A stretch of 64,000 nt of DNA from UBA4312 sp002394635 (GTDB lineage: Bacteria; Bacillota_I; Bacilli_A; Erysipelotrichales; Erysipelotrichaceae), in the NCBI GenBank assembly GCA_946539765.1, contig CAMNHO010000010.1:21498-85497 (forward strand). The letters run 5' to 3'. The notes under the pieces were generated by a model that did no database searches, had not been told where the DNA came from, and was given only the letters and a program-made list of their open reading frames with translations. Position numbers and translations under genes: made by a program. Shown in pieces: positions 9,201-16,982 of the stretch. Position 1 is the stretch's first letter, and the number at the start of each line of letters is the position of its first letter.

Positions 9201-9733
9201 GTCATGAAATTGAATATACGGTAGAAGAAACAGCTGTTGAAGGCTATACAACCGGTATATCCGGTACCGCTGGCAGCGGCTTTACCATTACCAATACTAT
9301 TACCGGTAAGGTATCTGTTCCGGTTACCAAAAAATGGGTAGGAACACCGACCGATTCTGTGACCATCCAGTTATTTGCCGATGGCAAACAGATTGATTCC
9401 GTCGTATTAAACAAAGATAACCAATGGCAGTATACATTTACCGATCTGGATCAATATAAAGATGGTAAAGAAATCACATATACGATCCAGGAGGAAGCTG
9501 TAAAAGGATATAAAGTAACCTACGCAGGAAATGCCAAAGAAGGATTTATCGTAACTAATACGCAGAACACACCGAAAAAAGAGCCGAAAAAGAAAGATCC
9601 TACAAAGCAGAAAGGTCTGCAGACCGGTGTTCAGACCAACCAGTCAACACCAATCGTGTTCGGCGTTATCATTGTTGCGTTATTAATTTGTTTAGCCGTT
9701 TATATTTATAAGCGCTCGAAAAAGAATCAATAA
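6230..9733 (+). CDS. Large Cna-B/SpaA cell-surface adhesin
   Basis: 1167 residues. In order: signal peptide (1-32); acidic Glu/Thr/Pro-rich stalk (33-115); ZU5-like region (about 120-250); an adhesin Ig-like region (about 265-410, VDVAITNFTIENLEHEA onward); a collagen-binding-like domain (about 420-555); a SpaA isopeptide domain (about 565-660, KITKVDADDNTIVLAGAVFEVE); five tandem Cna-B repeats of about 85 residues (660-1110), each opening with 'IPVxKQWxG'; a Lys/Pro spacer; then LQTGV, a hydrophobic helix and KRSKKNQ. That tail is a degenerate LPXTG sorting signal. The start follows TTAGGAGATTGT. Repeats 3 and 4 share PKYDETDGHEIEYTVEET exactly, pointing to recent duplication. Ligand unknown. 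Confidence 0.9.
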   Translation: MRQNLKRFWLGFLCAFVLVQGSTQSILSVQAAEADEAIVETTTVAEEQTTEPQAPESETLPDDPVPAETTDTDNGTDVETEQNPNAPPQEEGTVDKNEMEEDTKEEEEEEEEWNQAPITGNASHNGVTVNVNAPAGSFPEGTNVTIQPLDDQVAQGLRDQVTEGEEAIGFDISFITAEGSEVQPSNGQQVTVGFTVDAASPLTIEDDETATLDVVHVSDQGGGEILKSVDAPQTGQSSDIVVYANSFSAYLVSKSPVLKAPQEAKMVDVAITNFTIENLEHEAADRIYYNDRFYLAMDWDASSYGKDLHAGDYFDVTLPDNMIFPAGVTASDFNLTDDEGNVVATAHVTPGPNNAGGTIHVEFTDAVEDRYNVKGTMYVAAQFNRQAVTYNEPNTFTVTVNGEVNPISASTEATVVGPKQLEDEILGKWGQSVANVDDQAEWWVRINHRQDTLTNVVITDSLAGTGEHFLPETFTLRKVTYNEYGGVVGSATIVDVSSMISFSDDLTSFTLNLGNIDGDQYQLSYRSTYTPGTRLRNRVVLNSTETSQTFVATHISAQSGGSGGGDLASRIKITKVDADDNTIVLAGAVFEVEDSQGNKFTLTTGADGTVTSDTLTQGTYHVREIQAPTGYMILDSESEFDLEVTPSGGAIRTVKNQKNTIDIPVNKQWIGPAADSVTVTISRSYESGGNTTEEALSQTLVLNEANNWSGTFTDLEEYAPNGTKYTYQVQEQDLNGYRSEIVDNGGSFTIINTNTETIDIPVVKQWIGPPAEDVEIRLYSNGEKIDSVVLSDANQWQHTFTGLPKYDANSGAEIPYDIVEATTKDFHSRQEGDFRTGFTVYNYNTETVDIPVTKQWVGPQQASVDVQLMADNQTADTITLSAANNWSHVFTGLPKYDETDGHEIEYTVEETPIENYKVEIAGDAQNGFSIINTNIETISIPVQKQWVGTPTDYVDIQLMADGTMVDTISLSADNDWAYTFTELPKYDETDGHEIEYTVEETAVEGYTTGISGTAGSGFTITNTITGKVSVPVTKKWVGTPTDSVTIQLFADGKQIDSVVLNKDNQWQYTFTDLDQYKDGKEITYTIQEEAVKGYKVTYAGNAKEGFIVTNTQNTPKKEPKKKDPTKQKGLQTGVQTNQSTPIVFGVIIVALLICLAVYIYKRSKKNQ

Positions 9734-9750
9734 AATTTATTTTCTCTTTT

Positions 9751-9785
9751 AACAATGTCAGGATATTCATCCTGACATTGTTTTT
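9751..9785 (+). terminator. Terminator of the adhesin gene
   Basis: AACAATGTCAGG pairs with CCTGACATTGTT, followed by T's. It can also act on the opposite strand. Confidence 0.8.
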
Positions 9786-9801
9786 GAAATCCGTATTTAA
9801 A

Positions 9802-9828
9802 AAACCTCTGTATTTTTAACAGAGGTTT
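9802..9828 (-). terminator. Terminator of the minus-strand membrane operon
   Basis: Minus strand AAACCTCTG, 9-base loop, CAGAGGTTT, then TTTTAAA, just after the stop at 9835. Confidence 0.75.
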
Positions 9829-9834
9829 CTGTAT

Positions 9835-10365
9835 TTATTCGCTTTCTAGTTTGGTGCTGTCTGATATTGTAAAGGCGGTGATATTCCCTTTTGGATCCGT
9901 CTCCAGCAATAACATCAGCTTTCCTTTTCTCCACATATAGATCGTCGTATCTCCAACACTTTGTTTAAAGCGTTCGTTGCCGAACCTTTTTAAAACATCC
10001 ATGTAAGTCGATTCTCTGACATCGATCCCGGCCAGATATACCTTCGTTTCGTTGTGATCGGAAATTATATCATAGTGAAGCATCGTGATCTTTTGTTCTT
10101 CTTCATCGCAGAGGATCATCATTCCGATTTCATCGGTATCCTCATACAGACGGATAAAAGACAATTTATCATTGACGGTCAAGCCTTCTTTAATCAGCGT
10201 TTCGTTGGCTTCCTTCCAGTCTTGGCCGACTTTTAATGATTCCGACGATTTGATTTGCATATCATTCCATACAGGTTCCGTCATCCGGAAATAGAGAAAG
10301 CATAGAATCCCGGATACAACCAGGATCGCTGCAATTATCCCAAACCATCGTTTTTTTCTATCCAT
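9835..10365 (-). CDS. Membrane-anchored extracellular protein, paralog of 52530-53108
   Basis: 176 residues from the preferred start MDRKKRWFG (10365), whose RBS GGAAAG lies in the tail of the upstream gene; the two genes overlap by 8 bp. One N-terminal transmembrane helix is followed by an extracytoplasmic domain of about 140 residues. It shares a sequence pattern with 52530-53108: a W-N region, 'GQxWxE', 'LxND/NDxLS', 'VLAGxDVxES', 'DxxGNxTAFTxxD'. Neither belongs to a family that I recognise. Operon with the DUF6709-like gene, behind site G. Confidence 0.7.
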   Translation of the reverse strand: MDRKKRWFGIIAAILVVSGILCFLYFRMTEPVWNDMQIKSSESLKVGQDWKEANETLIKEGLTVNDKLSFIRLYEDTDEIGMMILCDEEEQKITMLHYDIISDHNETKVYLAGIDVRESTYMDVLKRFGNERFKQSVGDTTIYMWRKGKLMLLLETDPKGNITAFTISDSTKLESE

Positions 10366-11353
10366 TCTTCTTTCCTTTTTTAAAATTTTCATTAAAGAAT
10401 TTTACATTCTCCGGTGTGAAGCCAATCAAAGCCGCCGGATTCTTCTGGGCAACGACCTGTAATACTTCATCCATCGCTTCTCTTTGGGCTTTTCCATGGC
10501 TGTTATTTAATGTACGGTTTGGCATGGTACGGGTATGGCATACCAGGAAGCTGTTTGCCGTCATCCTTCTTCTGCGTATATCCTTGCGATAGATCCATTG
10601 AATATCCAGGTATGGAATGATCAGACCATCTTTTTTGGAAATCAAAAAGTGATCTCCGGCATATAGATCGGTATCCGAGGCCTGTAGTTCCTTATCTGCC
10701 ATTTCCAGCATTCCCTGTTGTTCCAGCAATTGCAGTGTCTGGGAAATATTTCTGTTTTTATTACGGGAATACAAAATCAAGCTCAAGCCAATACAGCCAG
10801 TCACAAAGGCAGCCAGACCTAAAACAGGTGCCAGTGTATTTGTGGACTCTTTCCCGGCTTCCAAATAATTGTATCCTACCCGGTCGGTTACCGTTACCTC
10901 GTCAACTCCATAGGTTTCCGATACAGCCTGGAAGACATCGTATGGAATGGTGGTGGAACGTCCATACAGGCGTATCGTCTTTCCTTCTTTCTCAGGCATC
11001 TTTACCATTAAATTCATTTTCATCGTTCCATCGATCTGCGCATATTCTTCCGGCGTCATTTCCACCAATAGAAAGTACGGATTGGTATCCACCGCCATGT
11101 AGTAATATTTTCCATCCTTCTGCGCTGACCAGTCATTATCGATAGCTAAGATATCAATATAGACATCCTGGTTGGTTTGATCACTTTGCATCGGATCAAA
11201 GAAGTCTGCTTTTTTCTTTTGATCGAGGATTCCGGTTGCTGATACGATCGCGAATACAATCAGCCAGAATGTAAGAATCACAAAAACAATCCCGACTATT
11301 TTTGAGCGCTTATCGGGATGTAATGTGCGTTCAATATTCTCTTTATAATTCAT
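10358..11353 (-). CDS. DUF6709-like membrane protein
   Basis: 331 residues. One transmembrane helix near residues 20-42, an extracytoplasmic domain with Tyr-rich strands (YIDILAIDNDWSAQKDGKYY), a second helix near 175-198, then a cytoplasmic tail ending in LIGFTPENVKFFNEN. This layout matches the DUF6709 family; function unknown. The start has AGGAGGAGTTTAT upstream. Site G lies directly in front, making this the first gene of a two-gene operon under the direct-repeat promoter. Confidence 0.7.
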   Translation of the reverse strand: MNYKENIERTLHPDKRSKIVGIVFVILTFWLIVFAIVSATGILDQKKKADFFDPMQSDQTNQDVYIDILAIDNDWSAQKDGKYYYMAVDTNPYFLLVEMTPEEYAQIDGTMKMNLMVKMPEKEGKTIRLYGRSTTIPYDVFQAVSETYGVDEVTVTDRVGYNYLEAGKESTNTLAPVLGLAAFVTGCIGLSLILYSRNKNRNISQTLQLLEQQGMLEMADKELQASDTDLYAGDHFLISKKDGLIIPYLDIQWIYRKDIRRRRMTANSFLVCHTRTMPNRTLNNSHGKAQREAMDEVLQVVAQKNPAALIGFTPENVKFFNENFKKGKKNG

Positions 11354-11373
11354 ATAAACTCCTCCTGTATATT

Positions 11374-11411
11374 AACGTACGCTTATCATTTCAATGCGAA
11401 TACCCGAAAAC
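11374..11411 (-). promoter_or_regulatory. Site G: GGG promoter of the DUF6709-like operon
   Basis: Minus strand TTTTCGGGTATTC (core 11405-11403). TACGTT at 11379-11374 begins 26 bases after the first G, as at the other sites. The distal half-site 21 bp upstream (TTTTCATAAT) is degraded. Confidence 0.5.
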
Positions 11412-11457
11412 GACAGAATAATTATGAAAAAGACTTTTTCTGCTCTAAAAAGCAGTA

Positions 11458-11501
11458 AAAGTGAACCATTTCTGTTGAAAATACAGATTTTGGTTCACTT
11501 T
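11458..11501 (-). terminator. Terminator of the HAD gene
   Basis: AAAGTGAACCA and TGGTTCACTTT form an 11-bp stem with an inner TCTGT/ACAGA stem, just after the HAD stop. Confidence 0.7.
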
Positions 11502-11509
11502 ACATATAA

Positions 11510-12004
11510 TTATTTATTTAATAATTCGATTGCCTGACGGACATGGTCAGCCTGTAGACCTCCATCCACAAACGAGGTCTTGATCAGATGTTCCATAATT
11601 CCGTAATCCTCATAATCCGGAAAGATTTCATCATCCAGAACTATCCAGTTTTTATGTGGATGGGTCTGCAGCCAGTTATAGATGCCCCGGCCACGGTCCA
11701 TCCAATGGTCGATGGTTTTGTCAATCAGGGATAAGCCCTGGCTGGCCAGTTTTTCCAGCATGTAGCGGATCAGAATTCCTTTTTGTTCCTTGGCCTGGGG
11801 ATCCCAGTCTCTTTTCCAGGAGGAAGACAGAACGATATAAGAATCTGTTTTCTCAACGATTTCCTTTAACAAAGCTACCTTCTGATCCTCTATACCGACA
11901 AAGCCATTGATACTATCACTGGTCTTACGGCAGTTTAAAACACCATCAATGTCCAGAAAGACAATGTTTTTAATACTGCCTTGTGTATTTTTTAAAGTAT
12001 TCAT
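11510..12004 (-). CDS. HAD-like hydrolase of the HAD_SAK type
   Basis: About 164 residues from the preferred start MNTLKNTQ (12004), chosen because AGGGAGAA lies 5 bases upstream. The N-terminal FLDIDGVLN supplies the catalytic Asp pair of HAD phosphatases; LSSSWKRDW and WIVLDDE match motifs II and III/IV. The small size without a cap domain fits the HAD_SAK group linked to nucleic-acid end processing, but the substrate is unknown. It overlaps the SIS gene by 35 bp and is probably translated with it. Confidence 0.75.
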   Translation of the reverse strand: MNTLKNTQGSIKNIVFLDIDGVLNCRKTSDSINGFVGIEDQKVALLKEIVEKTDSYIVLSSSWKRDWDPQAKEQKGILIRYMLEKLASQGLSLIDKTIDHWMDRGRGIYNWLQTHPHKNWIVLDDEIFPDYEDYGIMEHLIKTSFVDGGLQADHVRQAIELLNK

Positions 12005-12692
12005 CATTTCTCCCTGTATCAGACTGGCTGTTTGAACTGACAAAGACAGGTGGGATCAAACCAGCATCTTGAATATAGCGGGCACATTGTACACTGATGG
12101 CCTGCACAATAAACGCGTTGGCCATGGAAGAGGTCGGGCAGAGAGCTGTATCCAGATCTTTGATCTGCAAGATACAATCACCGGGAACCCCGCAGTTATC
12201 AATCACGATATCCGCCAGATCCATCAAGTGCTTGCCGGACGGATGACGGGACGTGGTTGCACGAGAATGTTTACAATTCGTGATGGCGATGACCTTTGCC
12301 CCTCTTTTTTTGGAATCCATGGCCATTTCGATCGGATAAGCATTTCTTCCGGAATTGGATGCCACCAATACAACATCCTCCGGGGACACATGATATATTT
12401 CCGTTAAAATCTCGGCATAGCCCGGCAGCCGCTCAAGATACGTGCTCTTTGTCGCATGTTCTACCAGCGTTAATTCACTGGTCAAGATTGGTTTGACAAA
12501 CGCAAGACCTCCGGCCCGGGCATAAAATTCTTCGGCTACGGTATGGGAATGTCCGCTGCCTGTCACAAAGAAGGTATGGCCATTGATAAAACAATCGGCA
12601 ATCATCTTAGCAGCGGCATCCAGGTTTTCTTTTTGGGTGTCGCGGATCTCTTGTAACACTTGAAATCCGGCTTCAAATACTTGATCGATCAT
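11970..12692 (-). CDS. SIS-domain protein, UPF0309 family
   Basis: 240 residues, the usual length for UPF0309 proteins. The SIS phosphosugar-binding fold is shown by FFVTGSGHSHTVAEEFYARAG (residues about 41-60) and VLVASNSGRNAYPIEMA (about 107-123), the two Ser-containing loops that hold the sugar phosphate. Probably a phosphosugar isomerase or binding protein in the cytoplasm; substrate unknown. It starts 3 bp after the YolD-like gene, so it belongs to the same operon (polymerase, YolD, SIS, HAD). Confidence 0.8.
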   Translation of the reverse strand: MIDQVFEAGFQVLQEIRDTQKENLDAAAKMIADCFINGHTFFVTGSGHSHTVAEEFYARAGGLAFVKPILTSELTLVEHATKSTYLERLPGYAEILTEIYHVSPEDVVLVASNSGRNAYPIEMAMDSKKRGAKVIAITNCKHSRATTSRHPSGKHLMDLADIVIDNCGVPGDCILQIKDLDTALCPTSSMANAFIVQAISVQCARYIQDAGLIPPVFVSSNSQSDTGRNDEYFKKYTRQY

Positions 12693-12695
12693 ATG

Positions 12696-13034
12696 TTAAT
12701 AATACGGCCTTTCCAGGCCCTCTCCTTCAATTTCTATAATATCCCGAATATCGATCTTTGTCTGTACGATCTGAATAAAATTCATTTCCAAATTGATCTT
12801 GGCGACCATGCCTTCCTGACGGATATAGTTCTTTCCGTTATAGTAGACAATGCGGATGATCCGGCCTTTTCGGACCAGATGGATCCGGCGATCCAGCTCC
12901 ATACGATCATCCTCGGACAAAATTTTTCTTTCTACGATCTGCTGTTCCTGCTGCCTTAATAGCTCATTGAATCCTTTCAAGGAATCAAAGGGCTGAAAGA
13001 TCTGCGCACGGGCTGCATGTTCTTTATTGGGCAT
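12696..13034 (-). CDS. YolD-like protein
   Basis: 112 residues, the YolD family length. Family features are the N-terminal 'AARAQIFQPFDSLKGF', a Glu/Arg-rich middle, and a C-terminal strand-rich part with GKNYIRQEGMVAKINLEMN. YolD-like proteins are usually encoded beside Y-family polymerases in Firmicutes, as here: the two reading frames overlap by 11 bp. It is thought to assist or regulate error-prone repair. The role is by family and context. Confidence 0.85.
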   Translation of the reverse strand: MPNKEHAARAQIFQPFDSLKGFNELLRQQEQQIVERKILSEDDRMELDRRIHLVRKGRIIRIVYYNGKNYIRQEGMVAKINLEMNFIQIVQTKIDIRDIIEIEGEGLERPYY

Positions 13035-14280
13035 TGTGACCTCCTATCAATAAGTTCCGTTTCCGAGTGGTTCCTTTTTCCTCCAGGTTCATCCCTTTGA
13101 GTACCGCATTTTTTCCATACTGCTGGCGGATCCGCACCAGCGTTTCCTGTATTTTTTTCTCTTTTTCCACTTCCTGGATATCTGTAAATAAATCATACGA
13201 TTCATACATCTCATCTCTCACATTGTGAAAGCCGATACCGATCCGGCGGATCGGATACGATGGATTGGTCACCCGTACATACAGACGTTTGAATTCCTGC
13301 AGAAGAATACGGTAGGAATTGGTACAGTTGGAAATTTTGGTTATCGCACCGGTCGGGCGGATCACATCCTTGGAATACCCGATGGATAAGCTGATCCGAT
13401 TGGTGACCAGGTGCCGGTCGGTCAAGGTCAGCACATTGACATCCACCATTTCTTTGACAATCAGAAAAGCATCCTGATACGAATAATCCTCAAAAAGGAT
13501 CTGACTGTTGGAAATGGAATGCGCTTTGGCTTTATAGCGGTGGATCTCCTCTATGGTCGTGGATTCCCGGCCCCAGGCATGATCGATCAGATAACGGGCG
13601 TTGATACCGAATTCCTGATATAAAAGCTTTTCCGGATAATGCGCAATGCCCCACATATCCACAATGCCTCTTCGTGCCAGACGGCGGGCGATCCCCGGCC
13701 CGATCTGCCAGAAATCCGTCAGTGGCTGATGATGCCACATCCATTGTTTAAACAAAGACTCATCCAGATATCCTGTCGAATCCGGCGCATGTTTGGATAT
13801 TATATCCAATGCTACCTTAGCCAGAAACAGATTCGGTCCGATCCCAACTGTGGCTGTGATCCCGGTTTCCTTCAAGATCGCGGCGGTAATTGTCTGGGCC
13901 AGCTGGCGAGCGTTCATTCCGTACAGCTTTAAATACGATGTCACATCCAGAAAGGATTCATCGATGGAATAGACATGAATATCTTCTTTTGCAACATACT
14001 TTAAAAAAATCCGATAGATCCAGGCAGCATACTCCATATATAACCGCATACGTGGTAAAGCAGTGATGTATTCCACCTGCTTCGGGATTTCAAACAACCG
14101 GCATCGGTTTTTCACTCCCTGTGTTTTCATATGCGGAGAAATCGCCAGGCACAAGGCCCCGTTCCCCCGGGAAGGATCGGCTACGACCAGATTGACACGC
14201 AGAGGATCCAGCCCTCTCTCCACACATTCCACAGAAGCATAAAAGGATTTCAGATCAATACATAAATACACTCTTTCCAT
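13024..14280 (-). CDS. Y-family DNA polymerase (UvrX/DinB/UmuC type)
   Basis: 418 residues from the preferred start MERVYLCIDLKSFYASVEC. Catalytic residues are seen in CIDLKSFYASVE (first Asp) and YSIDESFLDVT (Asp-Glu). The palm, thumb and little-finger order and TVGIGPNLFLAKVALD match the family. It performs translesion synthesis during DNA damage. An upstream ATG at 14319 is possible but has no ribosome site. TATAAT sits exactly 6 bases before the 14280 ATG, suggesting leaderless mRNA. No LexA-type operator was recognised. Co-transcribed with the YolD-like gene. Confidence 0.9.
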   Translation of the reverse strand: MERVYLCIDLKSFYASVECVERGLDPLRVNLVVADPSRGNGALCLAISPHMKTQGVKNRCRLFEIPKQVEYITALPRMRLYMEYAAWIYRIFLKYVAKEDIHVYSIDESFLDVTSYLKLYGMNARQLAQTITAAILKETGITATVGIGPNLFLAKVALDIISKHAPDSTGYLDESLFKQWMWHHQPLTDFWQIGPGIARRLARRGIVDMWGIAHYPEKLLYQEFGINARYLIDHAWGRESTTIEEIHRYKAKAHSISNSQILFEDYSYQDAFLIVKEMVDVNVLTLTDRHLVTNRISLSIGYSKDVIRPTGAITKISNCTNSYRILLQEFKRLYVRVTNPSYPIRRIGIGFHNVRDEMYESYDLFTDIQEVEKEKKIQETLVRIRQQYGKNAVLKGMNLEEKGTTRKRNLLIGGHNAQ

Positions 14281-14319
14281 AGTTTCATTATACAAGTTGT
14301 TTTTCCTTTTTCCAGTCAT

Positions 14320-14341
14320 TTATGCAACTTTTATGCAACTT
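14320..14341 (-). repeat. Tandem 11-bp repeat upstream of the polymerase
   Basis: Two exact, adjacent copies of AAGTTGCATAA (minus strand), about 30 bp before the predicted -10 box. Position suggests an operator; no known binding protein is recognised. Confidence 0.5.
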
Positions 14342-14375
14342 TTTTAAATAATCGCCATGAATGATGCATAATAAA

Positions 14376-14393
14376 AACGAGTTTACACTCGTT
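14376..14393 (-). terminator. Terminator of the TetR operon
   Basis: Minus strand AACGAG, 6-base loop, CTCGTT, then TTTATTAT right after the TetR stop. Confidence 0.75.
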
Positions 14394-14951
14394 CTATCCG
14401 TTGGTTTTCGTTTGTTTCATCAACGCATCCAGACCACCATACCGATATTTTTCAATTTGTTCCAGTAATCGCATTGTCTCTTCCAGTGTATAATCCTGGC
14501 TTAAGATCGTAACATATCCATACATCTGCATCATCGTTAAGACATGAATCAACGAACTGTGGTCCCGACCGGTTTTTAAAGCACGAAAATAGCGTTCCTC
14601 GATCTGCTGTTTCAGCTGAGACCAGACATCTTCATAAACGGTTCCCTTTGAACCGTAAATCAGAATATAAAGCTCCTGTTTATGATTCCATAGAAACTCA
14701 GTCATCTTCTGATGATGCTCAAACCATAGATCGGTATCCTGGTCCGTTAAACTCTGCATGTAATCCTGCAGCTGCCGGATCACAGGTTCGATCACCTGGA
14801 CAAATAAATCCTCTTTATTCTCAAACTGAAAGTACAAAGCACCAGTGGTCACCTCGGCCCGTGAACAGATGACCCGTAAAGAAGAATCCTGATATCCCTT
14901 CTCCATAAATTCCTGCCTGGCTGCCACTAATAATCGTTCTTTTGTCTTCAT
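14394..14951 (-). CDS. TetR-family regulator
   Basis: 185 residues. The N-terminal DNA-binding domain is clear: ERLLVAARQEFMEKGYQDSS, then the HTH LRVICSRAEVTTGALYFQF (residues about 25-43). The remaining helices form the ligand/dimer domain, whose inducer cannot be inferred. It lies 13 bp downstream of the 140-residue membrane protein gene in the same operon, so the target may be that operon or a distant gene. Confidence 0.85.
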   Translation of the reverse strand: MKTKERLLVAARQEFMEKGYQDSSLRVICSRAEVTTGALYFQFENKEDLFVQVIEPVIRQLQDYMQSLTDQDTDLWFEHHQKMTEFLWNHKQELYILIYGSKGTVYEDVWSQLKQQIEERYFRALKTGRDHSSLIHVLTMMQMYGYVTILSQDYTLEETMRLLEQIEKYRYGGLDALMKQTKTNG

Positions 14952-14964
14952 ATTTTCTTCTTTC

Positions 14965-15387
14965 TTATTGATTTCTTTGTTCCTGTATTTTCTGGTACAA
15001 GTTGACAGTCTCTTCCTTTGAATATGCGTTTACTACGTAAATATCTCCATCTGTCTTTATCACAATATAGGCCTGTACATCTGTATATACATAATAAATG
15101 GCATTTTGTCCCTGGTAGGTACTGATTCCGTTATAATAATTCGTATTTGTATGTTTCCCTTCCAGTTTTTCTGTATAAATAACATCCCGGATCGCATCAT
15201 ACATAATAGTATCGGATGAAACGGTCCCTCGGATGGTTATGGCTTCCTGCTTCCAGGTAAATGTGTTTGCCGACTGGTTTTTTACCTTTTCGTTTTGATA
15301 ATGACCGGCAATCAACACAGCTATGAACAGGAAAACCATCGGTATGTTTAATAATAATGCCGTCAATAATCGATGATCCTTTGCCAT
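14965..15387 (-). CDS. Single-pass membrane protein, DUF5590-like
   Basis: 140 residues: one N-terminal membrane helix (about 8-27) and an extracytoplasmic domain with NTFTWKQEAITIRG, YDAIRDVIYTEKLEG and 'YYVYTDVQAYIVIKTDGDIYVVNA'. The fold resembles the small cystatin-like DUF5590/YpmB domains, but this is tentative. TATAAT (15399-15394) lies exactly 6 bases before the ATG, so the mRNA may be leaderless. Divergent from birA; first gene of an operon with TetR. Confidence 0.65.
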   Translation of the reverse strand: MAKDHRLLTALLLNIPMVFLFIAVLIAGHYQNEKVKNQSANTFTWKQEAITIRGTVSSDTIMYDAIRDVIYTEKLEGKHTNTNYYNGISTYQGQNAIYYVYTDVQAYIVIKTDGDIYVVNAYSKEETVNLYQKIQEQRNQ

Positions 15388-15407
15388 ATGATTATTATAT
15401 CCTTATA

Positions 15408-15443
15408 TTGATTAAATGACGCATAAAATTTATAATTTAGCCA
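15408..15443 (+). promoter_or_regulatory. birA promoter giving a leaderless start
   Basis: TTGATT (15408-15413), a 17-bp spacer and TATAAT (15431-15436). The expected transcription start falls on the A of the ATG at 15443. An in-frame ATG at 15416 lies inside the promoter and so cannot be used from it. Confidence 0.65.
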
Positions 15444-16393
15444 TGAACAACAAAATTTTATCCCTGTTGCTGCAATCCCAGGGAGAATTTGTTTCCGGCC
15501 AGCAAATTGCCGACCAGCTGCAGGTTTCCCGGGTCAGCATTTCCAAACATATTCGTTCTCTTCGTGACAATGGCATTGAGATTGAAGCGGTTCCCAACAA
15601 AGGCTATCGACTGGCCGCCTCTCTGGATCTGCTGGATGGACCGACCATCGAAAACGGTCTGCATCCGTTCTATCACGTAGAAGTGGTCTCCTCGGTTGCT
15701 TCCACAAACGATGAGCTGAAAAAGAAAGCCGACCATCTGTCTGAGGGTACAGTACTGATTGCCGACCATCAAAGTGCCGGCAGAGGACGGAACGGCCGTT
15801 CCTTCTATTCCCCGGAGCATTCCGGCATATATCTTTCCATCTTTCTGCGTCCGGCCTTTTCTCTGGATACCGCATTAAAGCTGACCGCAGCCGCCAGTCT
15901 GGCCGTCGTTGACAGCCTGGAAAAAAACTATGACATTCATCCCACTATTAAATGGGTCAATGATGTGCTGATTGAACATAAGAAAGTAACAGGCATCCTC
16001 TGTGAAGCCGGATTTGAAATGAACAGCTCCCGAATGGATTATATGATCGTAGGGATCGGCATCAACGTGCATTCATATACGATGCCGCCGGAATTACAAT
16101 CCATTGCCGGCTGTGTAGAAGATTTCAGCACCCATACATGCAAGCGGAACCAGATCATCCAGGATCTGTTAAATTCATTTTATACGTATTATTCAACGAT
16201 GGAGGACAACACTTTCCTGCCTTCCTATAAATCACATTCCTGTCTGATTGGTAAGAAAGTAACCGTCATGGAAGGAAAAAGTGCCTATCAGGCCATCGTT
16301 GTGGATATTGACGACCAAGCCCGTCTGATCGTAAAAAAAGGACAAGAGATCCTGCCCTTGTCCAGTGGAGAAATTCATATCCGGAATTATTGA
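15443..16393 (+). CDS. birA: Bifunctional biotin-protein ligase / biotin repressor
   Basis: 316 residues. N-terminal winged HTH (SGQQIADQLQVSRVSISKHI, about 18-37) and a biotin ligase core with the ATP/biotin loop GRGRNGR (113-119) and KWVNDV (Lys170). It attaches biotin to carboxyl-carrier proteins through biotinyl-AMP, and as a biotinyl-AMP dimer represses biotin genes. A matching operator lies before bioY, 600 bp away and convergent. The start is chosen at 15443 because of the promoter position; no ribosome site exists for either ATG. Confidence 0.95.
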   Translation: MNNKILSLLLQSQGEFVSGQQIADQLQVSRVSISKHIRSLRDNGIEIEAVPNKGYRLAASLDLLDGPTIENGLHPFYHVEVVSSVASTNDELKKKADHLSEGTVLIADHQSAGRGRNGRSFYSPEHSGIYLSIFLRPAFSLDTALKLTAAASLAVVDSLEKNYDIHPTIKWVNDVLIEHKKVTGILCEAGFEMNSSRMDYMIVGIGINVHSYTMPPELQSIAGCVEDFSTHTCKRNQIIQDLLNSFYTYYSTMEDNTFLPSYKSHSCLIGKKVTVMEGKSAYQAIVVDIDDQARLIVKKGQEILPLSSGEIHIRNY

Positions 16394-16408
16394 TCCGGAT
16401 TTTTTTTA
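16379..16408 (+). terminator. Terminator of birA
   Basis: ATCCGG with CCGGAT, 10-base loop, followed by eight T's. Confidence 0.75.
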
Positions 16409-16945
16409 CATCGTTTGAAAAAACGGAAGATTCTTGATCGGTCTTGAAAGCAAAACTGCCACAATGCAGCTGATCAAATCACCGGGCACATATACAAGAA
16501 ACAGGAAATACAACATCCATCCCCATGTATAATCCATCTGATAGACACCATTTTCCAGAATGCAGAAATAAAGCAGTCCGATGATATAGATAATCAGCAT
16601 ACAACCAATGGAAACAGCCAGCTTATAACCGAAGCCTTCCTTTTTTTTGGAAAGCCATCCACAGAGATAGGCAGCGACAATAAAGCCGATCAGATAACCA
16701 AAGGATGGCTGCAGTACATAGGCAGGCCCACTACCGTTGGCAAAGACAGGGATTCCCAGTAAACCAATGATCACATACACAGCGACAGACAAAGCTGCCA
16801 GCTTTTTATCCAAAAGAAGACCACAAAGAACCACAAAAAAAGTCTGCAGTGTAATCGGCACAATGGAGATCGGTATTTTGATAAAAGCACCCACCGCAAT
16901 CAAGGCCGCAAACAACGCACACAGAATCATCTCTTTTACTTTCAT
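16406..16945 (-). CDS. bioY: Biotin transporter BioY (ECF S component)
   Basis: 179 residues, typical BioY length, with six hydrophobic helices. Family signatures are VPITLQTFFVVLCGLLLDKK, 'GIPVFANGSGPAYVLQPSFGYLIGF' and the late AVYVIIGLLG-like segment. BioY captures biotin and usually joins an EcfAA'T module; no intact module is present in the window. GAGGTG precedes the ATG. A BirA-type operator covering a TATAAT box lies just upstream, so expression is probably repressed when biotin is plentiful. Confidence 0.93.
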   Translation of the reverse strand: MKVKEMILCALFAALIAVGAFIKIPISIVPITLQTFFVVLCGLLLDKKLAALSVAVYVIIGLLGIPVFANGSGPAYVLQPSFGYLIGFIVAAYLCGWLSKKKEGFGYKLAVSIGCMLIIYIIGLLYFCILENGVYQMDYTWGWMLYFLFLVYVPGDLISCIVAVLLSRPIKNLPFFQTM

Positions 16946-16982
16946 AACAACACCTCGTTGTTACGTTATCATAAATCAAACT

